From an uncultured bacterium (GTDB lineage Bacteria > Patescibacteriota > Minisyncoccia > Phycocordibacterales > PALSA-1337), in the NCBI GenBank assembly GCA_903876465.1, contig CAIRAF010000043.1:1-20564 (forward strand): 20,564 nt of DNA, given 5' to 3'. Of this stretch, positions 7,140 through 13,613 are shown in pieces. The notes beneath the pieces were generated by a model that saw only the letters and a list, made by a program, of their open reading frames with translations, did not search any database and had not been told where the DNA came from. Position numbers and translations under genes: made by a program. Position 1 is the first letter of the stretch, and each line of letters starts with the position of its first letter.

Positions 7140-7171
7140 GTTCAAATCGAAAAAATACTGCACACTAAATT

Positions 7172-7687
7172 ATGAATAATCCCAAAAATGATGACGTACT
7201 AACAATGGCGTTGGACACACTTTTTAGCCGATGGGTGCTCTTATCGGCGTGGAGGAAGGCTTATACTTGTGGAATTGCAAAATGTTCCCAAGAAGGACTT
7301 TTTGTCCTCGAAGCTCTTCAAATTTCACCAGGGCTCTCAACCAAAGGTTTGGTTAAAGTGTTGGGAACTAATTACACCAAAATGATGCTCCTGATGAAAA
7401 CTTTGGAGTCAAATGGCTTCATTGAAATTAGACGCGAAGAAGGTAAACGTGGAACGCAAGTATATTTAACTGAACTCGGTGTTCAACATCTGCCTGAATT
7501 TCGCTCATTTCACGCAGGTCTTACTAGTCACATGATGACTGGCACGTTCAAAAGCACTTTTGGCCAACTTACGGATGAAGAAGTTGCCCAATTGCTTTCT
7601 GCAACGGAATTGCTACTCAATCGTCAGGTGAAAATTATTGAGGAAAGTGTATTTCAGCCTGCGCCTATAATCTCACCTTTTTGTTGA
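7172..7687 (+). CDS. MarR-like winged-helix transcriptional regulator
   Basis: 171 aa. The middle region (~45-110) reads as a winged helix-turn-helix: SQEGLFVLEALQISPGLSTKGLVKVLG, a recognition-type helix NYTKMMLLMKTLESNGFIEI, then the wing RREEGKRGTQVYLTELG. This order is typical of MarR proteins, with flanking N- and C-terminal helices for dimerisation. Cysteines occur near the N-terminal helix (YTCGIAKC) and as the last residue (SPFC); redox sensing is possible but unsupported. The gene is divergent from dnaB, with dyads between them, and ends at a strong terminator, so it is monocistronic. Ligand and regulon are unknown. No Shine-Dalgarno precedes the ATG; a weak TACTGC lies 10 nt upstream. 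Confidence 0.82.
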   Translation: MNNPKNDDVLTMALDTLFSRWVLLSAWRKAYTCGIAKCSQEGLFVLEALQISPGLSTKGLVKVLGTNYTKMMLLMKTLESNGFIEIRREEGKRGTQVYLTELGVQHLPEFRSFHAGLTSHMMTGTFKSTFGQLTDEEVAQLLSATELLLNRQVKIIEESVFQPAPIISPFC

Positions 7688-7704
7688 TAATTTTTGTAGT
7701 TCAG

Positions 7705-7735
7705 AGCGCACCAACTCCGGTTGGTGCGCTTTTTT
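7705..7735 (+). terminator. Strong intrinsic terminator after the MarR-type gene
   Basis: A perfect 11-bp GC-rich stem (7705-7715 with 7720-7730), a TCCG tetraloop and a T run. It insulates uvrA from the regulator. Confidence 0.93.
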
Positions 7736-7757
7736 ATATAAAAAGGTGATATGTAAG

Positions 7758-7786
7758 TTGCTTTTAGCTCAAAAATGTGATATCTT
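7758..7786 (+). promoter_or_regulatory. Promoter of uvrA
   Basis: TTGCTT (7758-7763), a 17-bp spacer and TATCTT (7781-7786), with ATG at 7797 ten nt after the -10. It supports the shorter uvrA start and a nearly leaderless message. No LexA-type operator was recognised. Confidence 0.55.
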
Positions 7787-7796
7787 GCACCAACTC

Positions 7797-10475
7797 ATGC
7801 CCGCCTCCCATTCGCAAAATTCACGTAGAAACACACCTGTACACGGTGAGGACAGACTCATTGTGAAAGGTGCGCGCACGCACAACCTCAAGAACATCAC
7901 CGTTGAGATGCCTCGCAATACGATGATTGCCATCACCGGTCTTTCTGGCTCAGGAAAATCATCTTTGGCCTTTGATACCATCTTTGCTGAAGGTCAACGC
8001 CGTTACGTCGAGTCACTTTCAGCATATGCACGCCAATTCCTCCACAAAATGCAGAAGCCAGACGTTGATGAGATCATCGGTCTCTCACCAGCTATCTCGA
8101 TCGACCAAAAATCACGCTCAAACAACCCTCGTTCAACAGTTGCCACAATTACTGAAATTTACGATTATATGCGTATTCTTTTTGCACGCGTTGGTAAGCC
8201 GTATTGTCTGACATGTGGACGTCTCATTCATCGCATTTCCAAAGAAGAGATCCTCCAGACTATTCTTAAAACCATCACTGATAAGTCTACTCGTGATAAA
8301 AAAGTATTTGGAGTTGAAGTCAGCGCAGCTAAAGTCGGTATTTACGCACCAGTCGTCGTTGGACGAAAAGGGGAGTATTACCAACTTCTGTACGATTTAC
8401 TCGGCAAAGGATATGAGCGTGTGCGTATTGATGGAAAAATGCATAAGCTCCGTGATCAAATTATCCTTGAGAAAAATAAGAAGCATGACATCGATGTTTT
8501 GGTAGATGAAATTTTTGTAAGTGAATTTCAAAGTAAGAAGACAGCGAAGACTAGAGATGAAAGTGGTGATGATAAAAATACCTCGCAAGCTGACAATGCC
8601 CGTGAGCGTCTTTCAGAAGCACTTGAAAGAGCAGTTCAAGAAGCAGATGGCTTGATTAAAATTTCATATCCAGGGAATGCTGATACAACTGGTGAAAGTG
8701 ATGTTCTCATGTCAGTAAAATTCATGTGTCCGTATGACGGTTTTTCATATCCTGAAATCGAGCCAAGACTTTTCTCATTCAATTCACCATATGGCGCGTG
8801 TTCAGCATGTAATGGTCTAGGTACAGAAACTATTTTCTCTGATGATCCATGTAAGGTTTGTAATGGTGACCGACTCCGCCCAGAGGCTCTTCATGTCAAA
8901 ATTGGTGAACAAAACATTGTAGACGTCGTTAATATGTCTATTGAAAAGGCTGTTAAGTATTTTGCAGATATTAAGTTGACGGACTCAGAAAAAGAAATTG
9001 CCAAGGTTGTTCTTAAAGAGATTGATGCACGTTTGTCATTCATGATTAACGTGGGTATTGAATACCTCACACTCAATCGTCGTGCGCATACACTTTCTGG
9101 TGGGGAAGCTCAGCGTATTCGTTTGGCATCACAGCTTGGTTCTGGCCTCGTCGGCGCACTATACGTTCTTGATGAACCAACTATTGGTTTGCACCAGCGT
9201 GATAATGATAAATTGATCAAGACATTACTTCATCTACGTGATATAGGAAATACTATTATTGTTGTTGAGCACGATGAAGATACAATGTATGCCTCTGATT
9301 TTATAGTTGATATTGGTCCAGGTGCTGGCGTTCATGGTGGCAAAGTCGTTGTCGCCGGCTATTTAGATGAGCTTTTGACAGCCAAGAAAAATACTTCAAA
9401 TTCACTGACGCTTGCATATCTCCGTGGGGAAGAGAAAATAGCTGTACCAAAGACACGCCGTGAACCAAAGGGAAAAATAATCATTCGTAATGGTCACGCC
9501 TTTAATATCAAAGATATGAATGTGGATTTGCCACTTGGTGTCCTCAATGTCATTACAGGTGTGTCAGGTTCAGGAAAATCTTCTTTCATGTACGAAATTT
9601 TGCACAAGAACCTTGCACGCCGACTTGAAATGCGTGTTCGTACCAATGAAGTCGTTAATGCCAGTGAATTCAAAGGCTCAGAATACCTCGGTCGTGTAAT
9701 CCTCATTGACCAATCACCAATCGGTCGTACACCTCGTTCCAATCCTGCTACATATACTGGAGCATGGACTCATGTTCGTGATCTCTTTGCGGCCGAATCA
9801 GAAGCTCGTGCACGTGGCTGGACCGCTAGTCGTTTCTCATTCAACCGTCCGGGTGGACGTTGTGAAGCTTGTGAAGGTAATGGTGAAATAGCTGTGGAGA
9901 TGCATTTCTTGCCAACTGTCTATGTGACTTGTGAAGTCTGTGGTGGAAAGCGTTTTACCAAGGAGACACTTGAAATAAAATTCCGTAAGAAGAATATTCA
10001 TGAAGTTCTCGAACTTACAATTGAAGAGGCTTTTGATTTCTTCAAGGATATTCCTGCAGTTGAAGATCGTTTGAAGAGTATGATGGATGTAGGACTTAGT
10101 TATGTGAAGCTTGGTCAATCAGCTACGACACTCTCTGGTGGTGAGGCTCAGCGTGTGAAGATTTCGAGTGAGCTCTATCGTGCGCACATGCAAAAGACTA
10201 TTTATTTACTTGATGAGCCAACTGTTGGTCTACACTATGAAGACGTGAAGAAGCTTATTGATATTCTCCAAAAACTTGTTGATAAAGGAAATACAGTTGT
10301 GGTTATTGAACATAATTTGGATCTCATTAAGTCAGCTGACTACGTTATCGATATCGGCCCAGAAGGTGGCGAGCGCGGTGGAAATATCGTGGCAAAGGGA
10401 ACTCCAGAAGATGTGGCAAAGAGTGAGAAATCTTATACAGGAAAATATTTGAAGAAGGTGTTGAAAGGGAAGTAG
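7797..10475 (+). CDS. uvrA: Excinuclease ABC subunit A, lacking the insertion domain
   Basis: 892 aa from the ATG at 7797. The frame extends to a GTG at 7746, but the promoter lies inside that extension. Two ABC ATPase halves are intact: Walker [10 protein letters not shown] (Lys54), signature [14 protein letters not shown] (~433) and Walker [12 protein letters not shown] (~456); then Walker [10 protein letters not shown] (Lys594), [14 protein letters not shown] and [11 protein letters not shown] (~803). The C-terminal zinc finger is complete (Cys689, 692, 712, 715). Two departures stand out. The first zinc module reads CPYD (Cys311, Asp314), with CSAC at 335-338, so one expected Cys is missing. 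Between GLG (342) and CKVC (352-355) there are only nine residues, where E. coli UvrA has roughly 120; the insertion domain is therefore absent. A polar insert (~247-266) lies in the UvrB-binding region. Its role is damage recognition and UvrB loading in nucleotide excision repair. Confidence 0.97.
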   Translation: MPASHSQNSRRNTPVHGEDRLIVKGARTHNLKNITVEMPRNTMIAITGLSGSGKSSLAFDTIFAEGQRRYVESLSAYARQFLHKMQKPDVDEIIGLSPAISIDQKSRSNNPRSTVATITEIYDYMRILFARVGKPYCLTCGRLIHRISKEEILQTILKTITDKSTRDKKVFGVEVSAAKVGIYAPVVVGRKGEYYQLLYDLLGKGYERVRIDGKMHKLRDQIILEKNKKHDIDVLVDEIFVSEFQSKKTAKTRDESGDDKNTSQADNARERLSEALERAVQEADGLIKISYPGNADTTGESDVLMSVKFMCPYDGFSYPEIEPRLFSFNSPYGACSACNGLGTETIFSDDPCKVCNGDRLRPEALHVKIGEQNIVDVVNMSIEKAVKYFADIKLTDSEKEIAKVVLKEIDARLSFMINVGIEYLTLNRRAHTLSGGEAQRIRLASQLGSGLVGALYVLDEPTIGLHQRDNDKLIKTLLHLRDIGNTIIVVEHDEDTMYASDFIVDIGPGAGVHGGKVVVAGYLDELLTAKKNTSNSLTLAYLRGEEKIAVPKTRREPKGKIIIRNGHAFNIKDMNVDLPLGVLNVITGVSGSGKSSFMYEILHKNLARRLEMRVRTNEVVNASEFKGSEYLGRVILIDQSPIGRTPRSNPATYTGAWTHVRDLFAAESEARARGWTASRFSFNRPGGRCEACEGNGEIAVEMHFLPTVYVTCEVCGGKRFTKETLEIKFRKKNIHEVLELTIEEAFDFFKDIPAVEDRLKSMMDVGLSYVKLGQSATTLSGGEAQRVKISSELYRAHMQKTIYLLDEPTVGLHYEDVKKLIDILQKLVDKGNTVVVIEHNLDLIKSADYVIDIGPEGGERGGNIVAKGTPEDVAKSEKSYTGKYLKKVLKGK

Positions 10476-10479
10476 TTCA

Positions 10480-10499
10480 TACTTTAGTTAACTAAAGTA
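10480..10499. repeat. 20-bp perfect palindrome after uvrA
   Basis: TACTTTAGTTAACTAAAGTA is a gapless perfect palindrome 4 bp after the uvrA stop and just before the shared terminator. With no loop it is a poor RNA hairpin but a good candidate dimer-protein site. No matching copy was seen elsewhere in the window; the half-motif CTTTAGT recurs twice before the tRNA. Confidence 0.8.
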
Positions 10500-10501
10500 A
10501 T

Positions 10502-10538
10502 AAAAAAGCCGGACGAACAGAAGTGTTCGCCCAGTTTT
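10502..10538. terminator. Shared bidirectional terminator, uvrA and small membrane genes
   Basis: GGACGAAC (10511-10518) pairs with GTTCGCCC (10525-10532) with one A/C mismatch and a 6-nt loop. An A run on the left and a T run on the right give U-tracts for both strands. It serves uvrA (+) and the two minus-strand small ORFs that converge on it. Confidence 0.75.
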
Positions 10539-10562
10539 TATACAAAATCGTGATTAATTTAA

Positions 10563-10742
10563 TCATTGTTCCAGGCGCTGAAAGCGTTGCTTCAGATACA
10601 GTATCGGTCTAAAAATGCCGATGTAAATAATAATAGTGTAAATAAAGAGAATTATGGTTGCGACAAAGACTGTGATAGGCATGGCCCACTTCCAGCGTTG
10701 GCCCCCACCAAATTCTTCCTGGATGTGCCTTATGAGTCTCAT
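10563..10742 (-). CDS. 59-aa single-pass membrane protein of unknown function
   Basis: A small ORF reading MRLIRHIQEEFGGGQRWKW, then a long hydrophobic helix (~21-44, MPITVFVATIILFIYTIIIY), then a basic tail (YLKQRFQRLEQ). The ATG overlaps the stop of the 39-aa ORF upstream (ATGA). GGAGG sits about 6 nt before it, a consensus Shine-Dalgarno, which together make a strong case for a translated gene coupled to its neighbour. The basic residues on both sides do not settle its orientation. No family is recognised. It ends about 30 nt before the bidirectional terminator it shares with uvrA. A longer plus-strand frame (10566-10919) over the same bases has an unconvincing composition and no start signals. 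Confidence 0.75.
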   Translation of the reverse strand: MRLIRHIQEEFGGGQRWKWAMPITVFVATIILFIYTIIIYIGIFRPILYLKQRFQRLEQ

Positions 10743-10858
10743 GAGACACCTCCGGAATTTTTCGGCATCTGTTCACCAAAGCCAAGCAATTCAATCGCTA
10801 GACAGATTACCATTGCGATTACGCAGAAAACAGTGAGAATTGATTCAAGAATTTTCAT
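10739..10858 (-). CDS. 39-aa small membrane protein, first of an overlapping pair
   Basis: A small ORF: MKILESILTVFCVIAMVICLAIELLGFG, then a short polar tail (QMPKNSGGVS). Nearly the whole N-terminal half is one hydrophobic helix with two Cys. Its stop overlaps the next gene's ATG by four bases, and the Shine-Dalgarno of that gene (GGAGG) is encoded within its last codons, so the two are translationally coupled. An in-frame stop lies just upstream of the ATG, so this is the earliest ATG. No Shine-Dalgarno or clear -10 precedes it. It is divergent from uvrC, with starts about 90 bp apart. Function unknown; a small two-component membrane complex with the 59-aa protein is a plausible inference only. 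Confidence 0.65.
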   Translation of the reverse strand: MKILESILTVFCVIAMVICLAIELLGFGEQMPKNSGGVS

Positions 10859-10910
10859 AGGTTTTAAGGTTCAGGCAAGCTTACGTTTTTTGATGAATTG
10901 GTTAATTCGC

Positions 10911-10939
10911 TTGCGTTAGATTCATCAATACCATACTCT
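10911..10939 (+). promoter_or_regulatory. Promoter of uvrC
   Basis: TTGCGT (10911-10916), a 17-bp spacer and TACTCT (10934-10939), with ATG seven nt later at 10947, predicting a leaderless message. An inverted repeat TGATGAAT (10891-10898) / ATTCATCA (10920-10927) straddles the -35. Confidence 0.55.
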
Positions 10940-10946
10940 TAAAGCT

Positions 10947-12182
10947 ATGATCAGTCAACAGTGGAAAAAACGTGAAATTCCTGAGCTTCCAGGGGTCTAT
11001 ATCTTCAGAGATTATCAAAAAAGACCTCTGTATATTGGTCGTGCCACGTCGCTCAAAGATCGTACAAAAAGCTATTTTAGTAATGATCTCATTGAAACTC
11101 GTGGGCCTCGAATCGTAGATATGGTCACAAAAGCCAAGTCAATTACATGGGAAGTGTCTGATTCTGTATTGGAAGCAATAATTTTGGAAAGCGCTTTAAT
11201 CAAGAAGTATCAGCCTCACTACAATGTCGATGAACGTGATGATAAAAGTTCAAATTACGTAATCATTACTGACGAGCCTTGGCCAAGAGTATTTTTGACA
11301 CGTGCGCGTGATTTTGATGCGAAAAAAAATCGAGGTGAATTGGAATACAAAGTCAAAGCTATCTTTGGACCATTTATACATGGAGGATTGATAAAAGAAG
11401 CCCTCAAAATTTTGCGCAAGATGTTCCCGTTCAAGGATGTGAAATCATTTGATGCTAGACACAATTCATTTTATGAAGCTCTTGGTCGCTCACCAAAGGG
11501 GACTGACGACAATTCTCGTCGTCGATATCAAAGAACAATTTCCAATCTAATTCTTTTCTTTGAAGGGAAAAAGAAGTTACTTCAAACAAAACTTCAAAAG
11601 GAAATGAATATGTATGCCAAGAATATGGAATTTGAAGAGGCACAGAAGGTGAAGAGGCTTTTGTATGCTTTAGATCATGTAAATGATATGGCGCTTATTA
11701 AACAGGATCAAAAACCTGAGAATGTTAATGGTGTACGCGATTTTCGTATGGAAGCATACGATATCGCACATTTATCCGGCACAAACGTGGTTGGAGGTCT
11801 TACTGTTTCTGTTAATGGAGAATTAATGCCAGCTGAATATCGTAAGTTCAATGTTTCTAGACAAGAAAACAATGATGTTGCTGGGTTAGTTGAGATACTT
11901 TCACGACGTTTGAATCACACTGAATGGACTTATCCTGACTTAATAGTGGTGGATGGTGGCGTAGGACAACTGAAAGCGGCTGAATCTGTTCTAAAAGCTC
12001 GCAGAATCAGTATTCCAATAGTTGCAGTAACTAAGGATGAAAGACATAAAGCTGATGAATTAATTGGAAATGATGATTTGGCACATAAATATCGCGATTC
12101 TGTCATCAAACTTAATGCTGAAGCTCATAGGTTTGTCATTGGTTTTCATAAGCAGAAAAGAGGGGCTAGATTTCTGATATAA
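10947..12182 (+). CDS. uvrC: Excinuclease ABC subunit C, short form without HhH domain
   Basis: 411 aa, against roughly 600 for typical UvrC. It makes the two incisions in nucleotide excision repair. The N-terminal GIY-YIG nuclease is complete (Gly16-Val-Tyr18, Tyr29-Ile-Gly31, Arg39, ILESALIKKYQPHYN). A UVR motif follows (YAKNMEFEEAQKVKRLLYAL), and then the RNase H-like nuclease with its Asp-Asp-His set: Asp272 (YDIAH), Asp336 (VDGGVGQ) and His394 (EAHRF). The protein stops 17 residues after that His (KQKRGARFLI), where other UvrCs carry a helix-hairpin-helix DNA-binding domain. The cysteine cluster normally between the nuclease and UVR motif is missing; the whole protein has no Cys. ddl starts 8 nt after the stop, leaving no room for a frameshifted tail. 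It should remain catalytically competent but grip DNA differently. Confidence 0.95.
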   Translation: MISQQWKKREIPELPGVYIFRDYQKRPLYIGRATSLKDRTKSYFSNDLIETRGPRIVDMVTKAKSITWEVSDSVLEAIILESALIKKYQPHYNVDERDDKSSNYVIITDEPWPRVFLTRARDFDAKKNRGELEYKVKAIFGPFIHGGLIKEALKILRKMFPFKDVKSFDARHNSFYEALGRSPKGTDDNSRRRYQRTISNLILFFEGKKKLLQTKLQKEMNMYAKNMEFEEAQKVKRLLYALDHVNDMALIKQDQKPENVNGVRDFRMEAYDIAHLSGTNVVGGLTVSVNGELMPAEYRKFNVSRQENNDVAGLVEILSRRLNHTEWTYPDLIVVDGGVGQLKAAESVLKARRISIPIVAVTKDERHKADELIGNDDLAHKYRDSVIKLNAEAHRFVIGFHKQKRGARFLI

Positions 12183-12183
12183 T
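12175..12183 (+). promoter_or_regulatory. Extended -10 of ddl, overlapping the uvrC stop
   Basis: TGATATAAT is a consensus extended -10 whose last bases are the uvrC TAA stop. It is followed by six nt and the ddl ATG. ddl can therefore be expressed apart from uvrC, as a leaderless message. Confidence 0.6.
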
Positions 12184-12189
12184 AGCTAC

Positions 12190-13173
12190 ATGAATTATCG
12201 CACACGAGTTGGTGTTCTCCGAGGAGGACCAAGCAGTGAATACGAGGTCTCATTACAGACTGGTGGCAACGTTCTTAAATCGTTGCGTGAGAAATTTGCT
12301 GACAAGTATCAGGCGCACGACATACTTATTGATAAGAAAGGGAATTGGCATATAGATGGCATGCCCACAATTCCCGCAGATTTGATATCACGTTTAGATG
12401 TAGTGTTTAATGCTCTTCATGGTGCATATGGTGAAGATGGTACAGTTCAGCTTATCTTTGAAGTTCACGGTGTACCATTTACGGGTTCAAAGTCATTGCC
12501 ATCTGCTGTTGGCATGAATAAGATATTATCGCGAAAAGCATTTGAGAGCTCAGGAATAAGAATACCTTTAGGAAAGGAAATACTATCTGACGAAATTCGA
12601 GAAGATGTTATCAAGGTTGCTAGAGAAATATTTCACTCATTTCCAATACCAGTAGTAGTTAAACCAGTTTCAGGAGGTTCATCAGTTGGAGTTTCTATTG
12701 CTAAAAATCAAGATGAGCTTATCGACGCTCTCAAAGAAGCAACACGACATGGACCTTCTGTTCTTATTGAAGAATACATAGCGGGTACTGAAGTGACCGT
12801 CGGAGTGATTGAAGGCTTCCGTGGACAGGAATTATATGTTCTACCAGTAGTTGAGATACGTCCTCACTCAAAATTTTTTGATTATCAAGCTAAGTACGCC
12901 GGAATGTCAGAAGAAATTGTTCCCGCACGTCTTTCGCATAAAATTAAAGATGAGTTAAGTAAGCTTGCACAAAAAGCACATAACGCTCTTGGTCTACGAC
13001 ATTATTCAAGATCAGACTTTATTTTAAGTCCGAGACGTGGCATATATATTTTGGAAACAAATACTTTACCAGGGCTCACGAATGAATCGCTCGTACCAAA
13101 AGCTCTCAGGGCAGTAGGAAGTGATACACACGAACTCATTGATCATTTGATAGAAATTGCTCTCAAAAATTAG
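12190..13173 (+). CDS. ddl: D-alanine--D-alanine ligase
   Basis: 327 aa, typical Ddl length. It is an ATP-grasp enzyme that joins two D-Ala for the end of the peptidoglycan stem peptide, in the cytoplasm. The N-terminal substrate motif GGPSSEYEVSLQTG corresponds to the family's GGxSxExEVS, then NALHGAYGEDGT. The ATP-grasp core has PVVVKPVSGGSSVGVS (glycine-rich, ATP-binding), VLIEEYIAGTEVTVGVIEG and HYSRSDFILSPRRGIYILETNTLPGLTNESLVPKA, which carries the Mg-binding Glu/Asn and the Ser of the D-Ala loop. All key blocks are present. Its presence implies that the cell makes its own cross-linkable peptidoglycan. It lies 8 nt after uvrC but has its own -10. No terminator follows. Confidence 0.96.
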   Translation: MNYRTRVGVLRGGPSSEYEVSLQTGGNVLKSLREKFADKYQAHDILIDKKGNWHIDGMPTIPADLISRLDVVFNALHGAYGEDGTVQLIFEVHGVPFTGSKSLPSAVGMNKILSRKAFESSGIRIPLGKEILSDEIREDVIKVAREIFHSFPIPVVVKPVSGGSSVGVSIAKNQDELIDALKEATRHGPSVLIEEYIAGTEVTVGVIEGFRGQELYVLPVVEIRPHSKFFDYQAKYAGMSEEIVPARLSHKIKDELSKLAQKAHNALGLRHYSRSDFILSPRRGIYILETNTLPGLTNESLVPKALRAVGSDTHELIDHLIEIALKN

Positions 13174-13230
13174 AAAAAATTTTTGGAGGGTGTGGATAAG
13201 TTTAAATATTTCTAAAAAAGAGGGAATATA

Positions 13231-13407
13231 ATGTACATGAAATTGTACATTAACCTAGATAAGTTTCTTGTAATTCAGATGGTAAATTTAGGAAATACTT
13301 TTAAAAGTATTTATTGTTTAAAAATCAAGCTTTATTTGATAATAGTTATTGCCTATATTCCTGCGATAAATAAGTATCAATCTTTAGTAAGGTTTGTTAT
13401 TCTTTAG
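13231..13407 (+). CDS. Possible 58-aa hydrophobic protein
   Basis: An open frame of 58 codons plus stop, starting MYMKLYINLDKFLVIQ, with one hydrophobic stretch (LYLIIVIAYIP, ~34-44) and a Lys/Leu/Ile/Tyr-rich composition. AGAGGG lies about 6 nt before the ATG and could be a ribosome site. Against it, the ATG sits within a TATAAT and a perfect inverted repeat that make as much sense as a promoter and operator, and the frame runs into the tRNA promoter region. There is no recognisable family. It may be a real small membrane protein or chance. Confidence 0.3.
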   Translation: MYMKLYINLDKFLVIQMVNLGNTFKSIYCLKIKLYLIIVIAYIPAINKYQSLVRFVIL

Positions 13408-13423
13408 TACAGAACAGTAAAAT
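13394..13423 (+). promoter_or_regulatory. Promoter of tRNA-Pro
   Basis: TTGTTA (13394-13399), an 18-bp spacer and TAAAAT (13418-13423), with the first tRNA base 8 nt after the -10. Transcription would begin at or beside the mature 5' end. TCTTTAGTA direct repeats flank the -35. Confidence 0.5.
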
Positions 13424-13430
13424 CAAAAAT

Positions 13431-13501
13431 CAGGGTGTAGTATAGTGGTAGTATACACGCTTCGGAAGTGTGAGGTTCGGGTTCGATTCCCGGCACCCTG
13501 A
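13431..13501 (+). tRNA. tRNA-Pro (anticodon CGG)
   Basis: 71 nt without an encoded CCA. A perfect 7-bp acceptor stem (CAGGGTG/CACCCTG) begins with the C1-G72 pair and A73 discriminator typical of bacterial tRNA-Pro. The D arm has GTAT/ATAC with a GTGGTAG loop. The anticodon loop TTCGGAA gives anticodon CGG, read by codon CCG, on a CACGC/GTGTG stem. The T arm is CGGG-TTCGATT-CCCG. One base is shared between the best D and anticodon stem pairings, so that junction is tight. ACAA follows the acceptor, so CCA must be added enzymatically. Confidence 0.93.
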
Positions 13502-13564
13502 CAATAAGTAAAATATTTTGTTCGTTAAAAAATGACTTAACACCTTGTTCCTTTTGATATTTCA

Positions 13565-13584
13565 GTTGGTATAATTATATCAAC
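13565..13584. promoter_or_regulatory. Dyad-embedded -10 upstream of the giant protein gene
   Basis: GTTGGTATAATTATATCAAC is symmetric except for one G/T pair and contains TATAAT (13570-13575). Transcription would start near 13582 and give a leader of about 32 nt lacking a Shine-Dalgarno. No good -35 is present (TTGTTC lies 19 nt upstream). The symmetry suggests a repressor site over the promoter. Confidence 0.5.
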
Positions 13585-13613
13585 TTACCAATTGCTAATT
13601 TTATTTTAACATC

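Larger units (their letters stand above)
13174..13430. other. AT-rich spacer between ddl and tRNA-Pro
   Basis: The spacer holds a perfect DnaA-box match TGTGGATAA (13191-13199); a TATAAT (13227-13232); the inverted repeat TAATGTACA-6-TGTACATTA (13229-13252); a gapless 20-bp palindrome AAATACTTTTAAAAGTATTT (13293-13312); two TCTTTAGTA direct repeats 20 bp apart (13381 and 13401); the tRNA promoter; and a possible 58-aa ORF (13231-13407). No terminator hairpin for ddl is visible. Confidence 0.7.

Noticed and set aside
7746..7796. 17-residue N-terminal extension of uvrA from a GTG
   Set aside because: The extension contains the -35/-10 pair, and the sequence is unlike UvrA N-termini.
10566..10919. 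Plus-strand 117-codon open frame between uvrA and uvrC
   Set aside because: Mixed, low-quality composition and no start signals. It lies opposite two minus-strand ORFs that have an ATGA overlap and a GGAGG ribosome site.
12150..12200. Frameshift explaining the short uvrC
   Set aside because: ddl starts 8 nt after the stop, so no HhH-coding sequence remains in any frame. The truncation is genuine in this assembly.
13174..13430. Chromosomal replication origin
   Set aside because: Only one perfect DnaA box, no box cluster, and no dnaA or dnaN nearby. AT richness alone is not enough.
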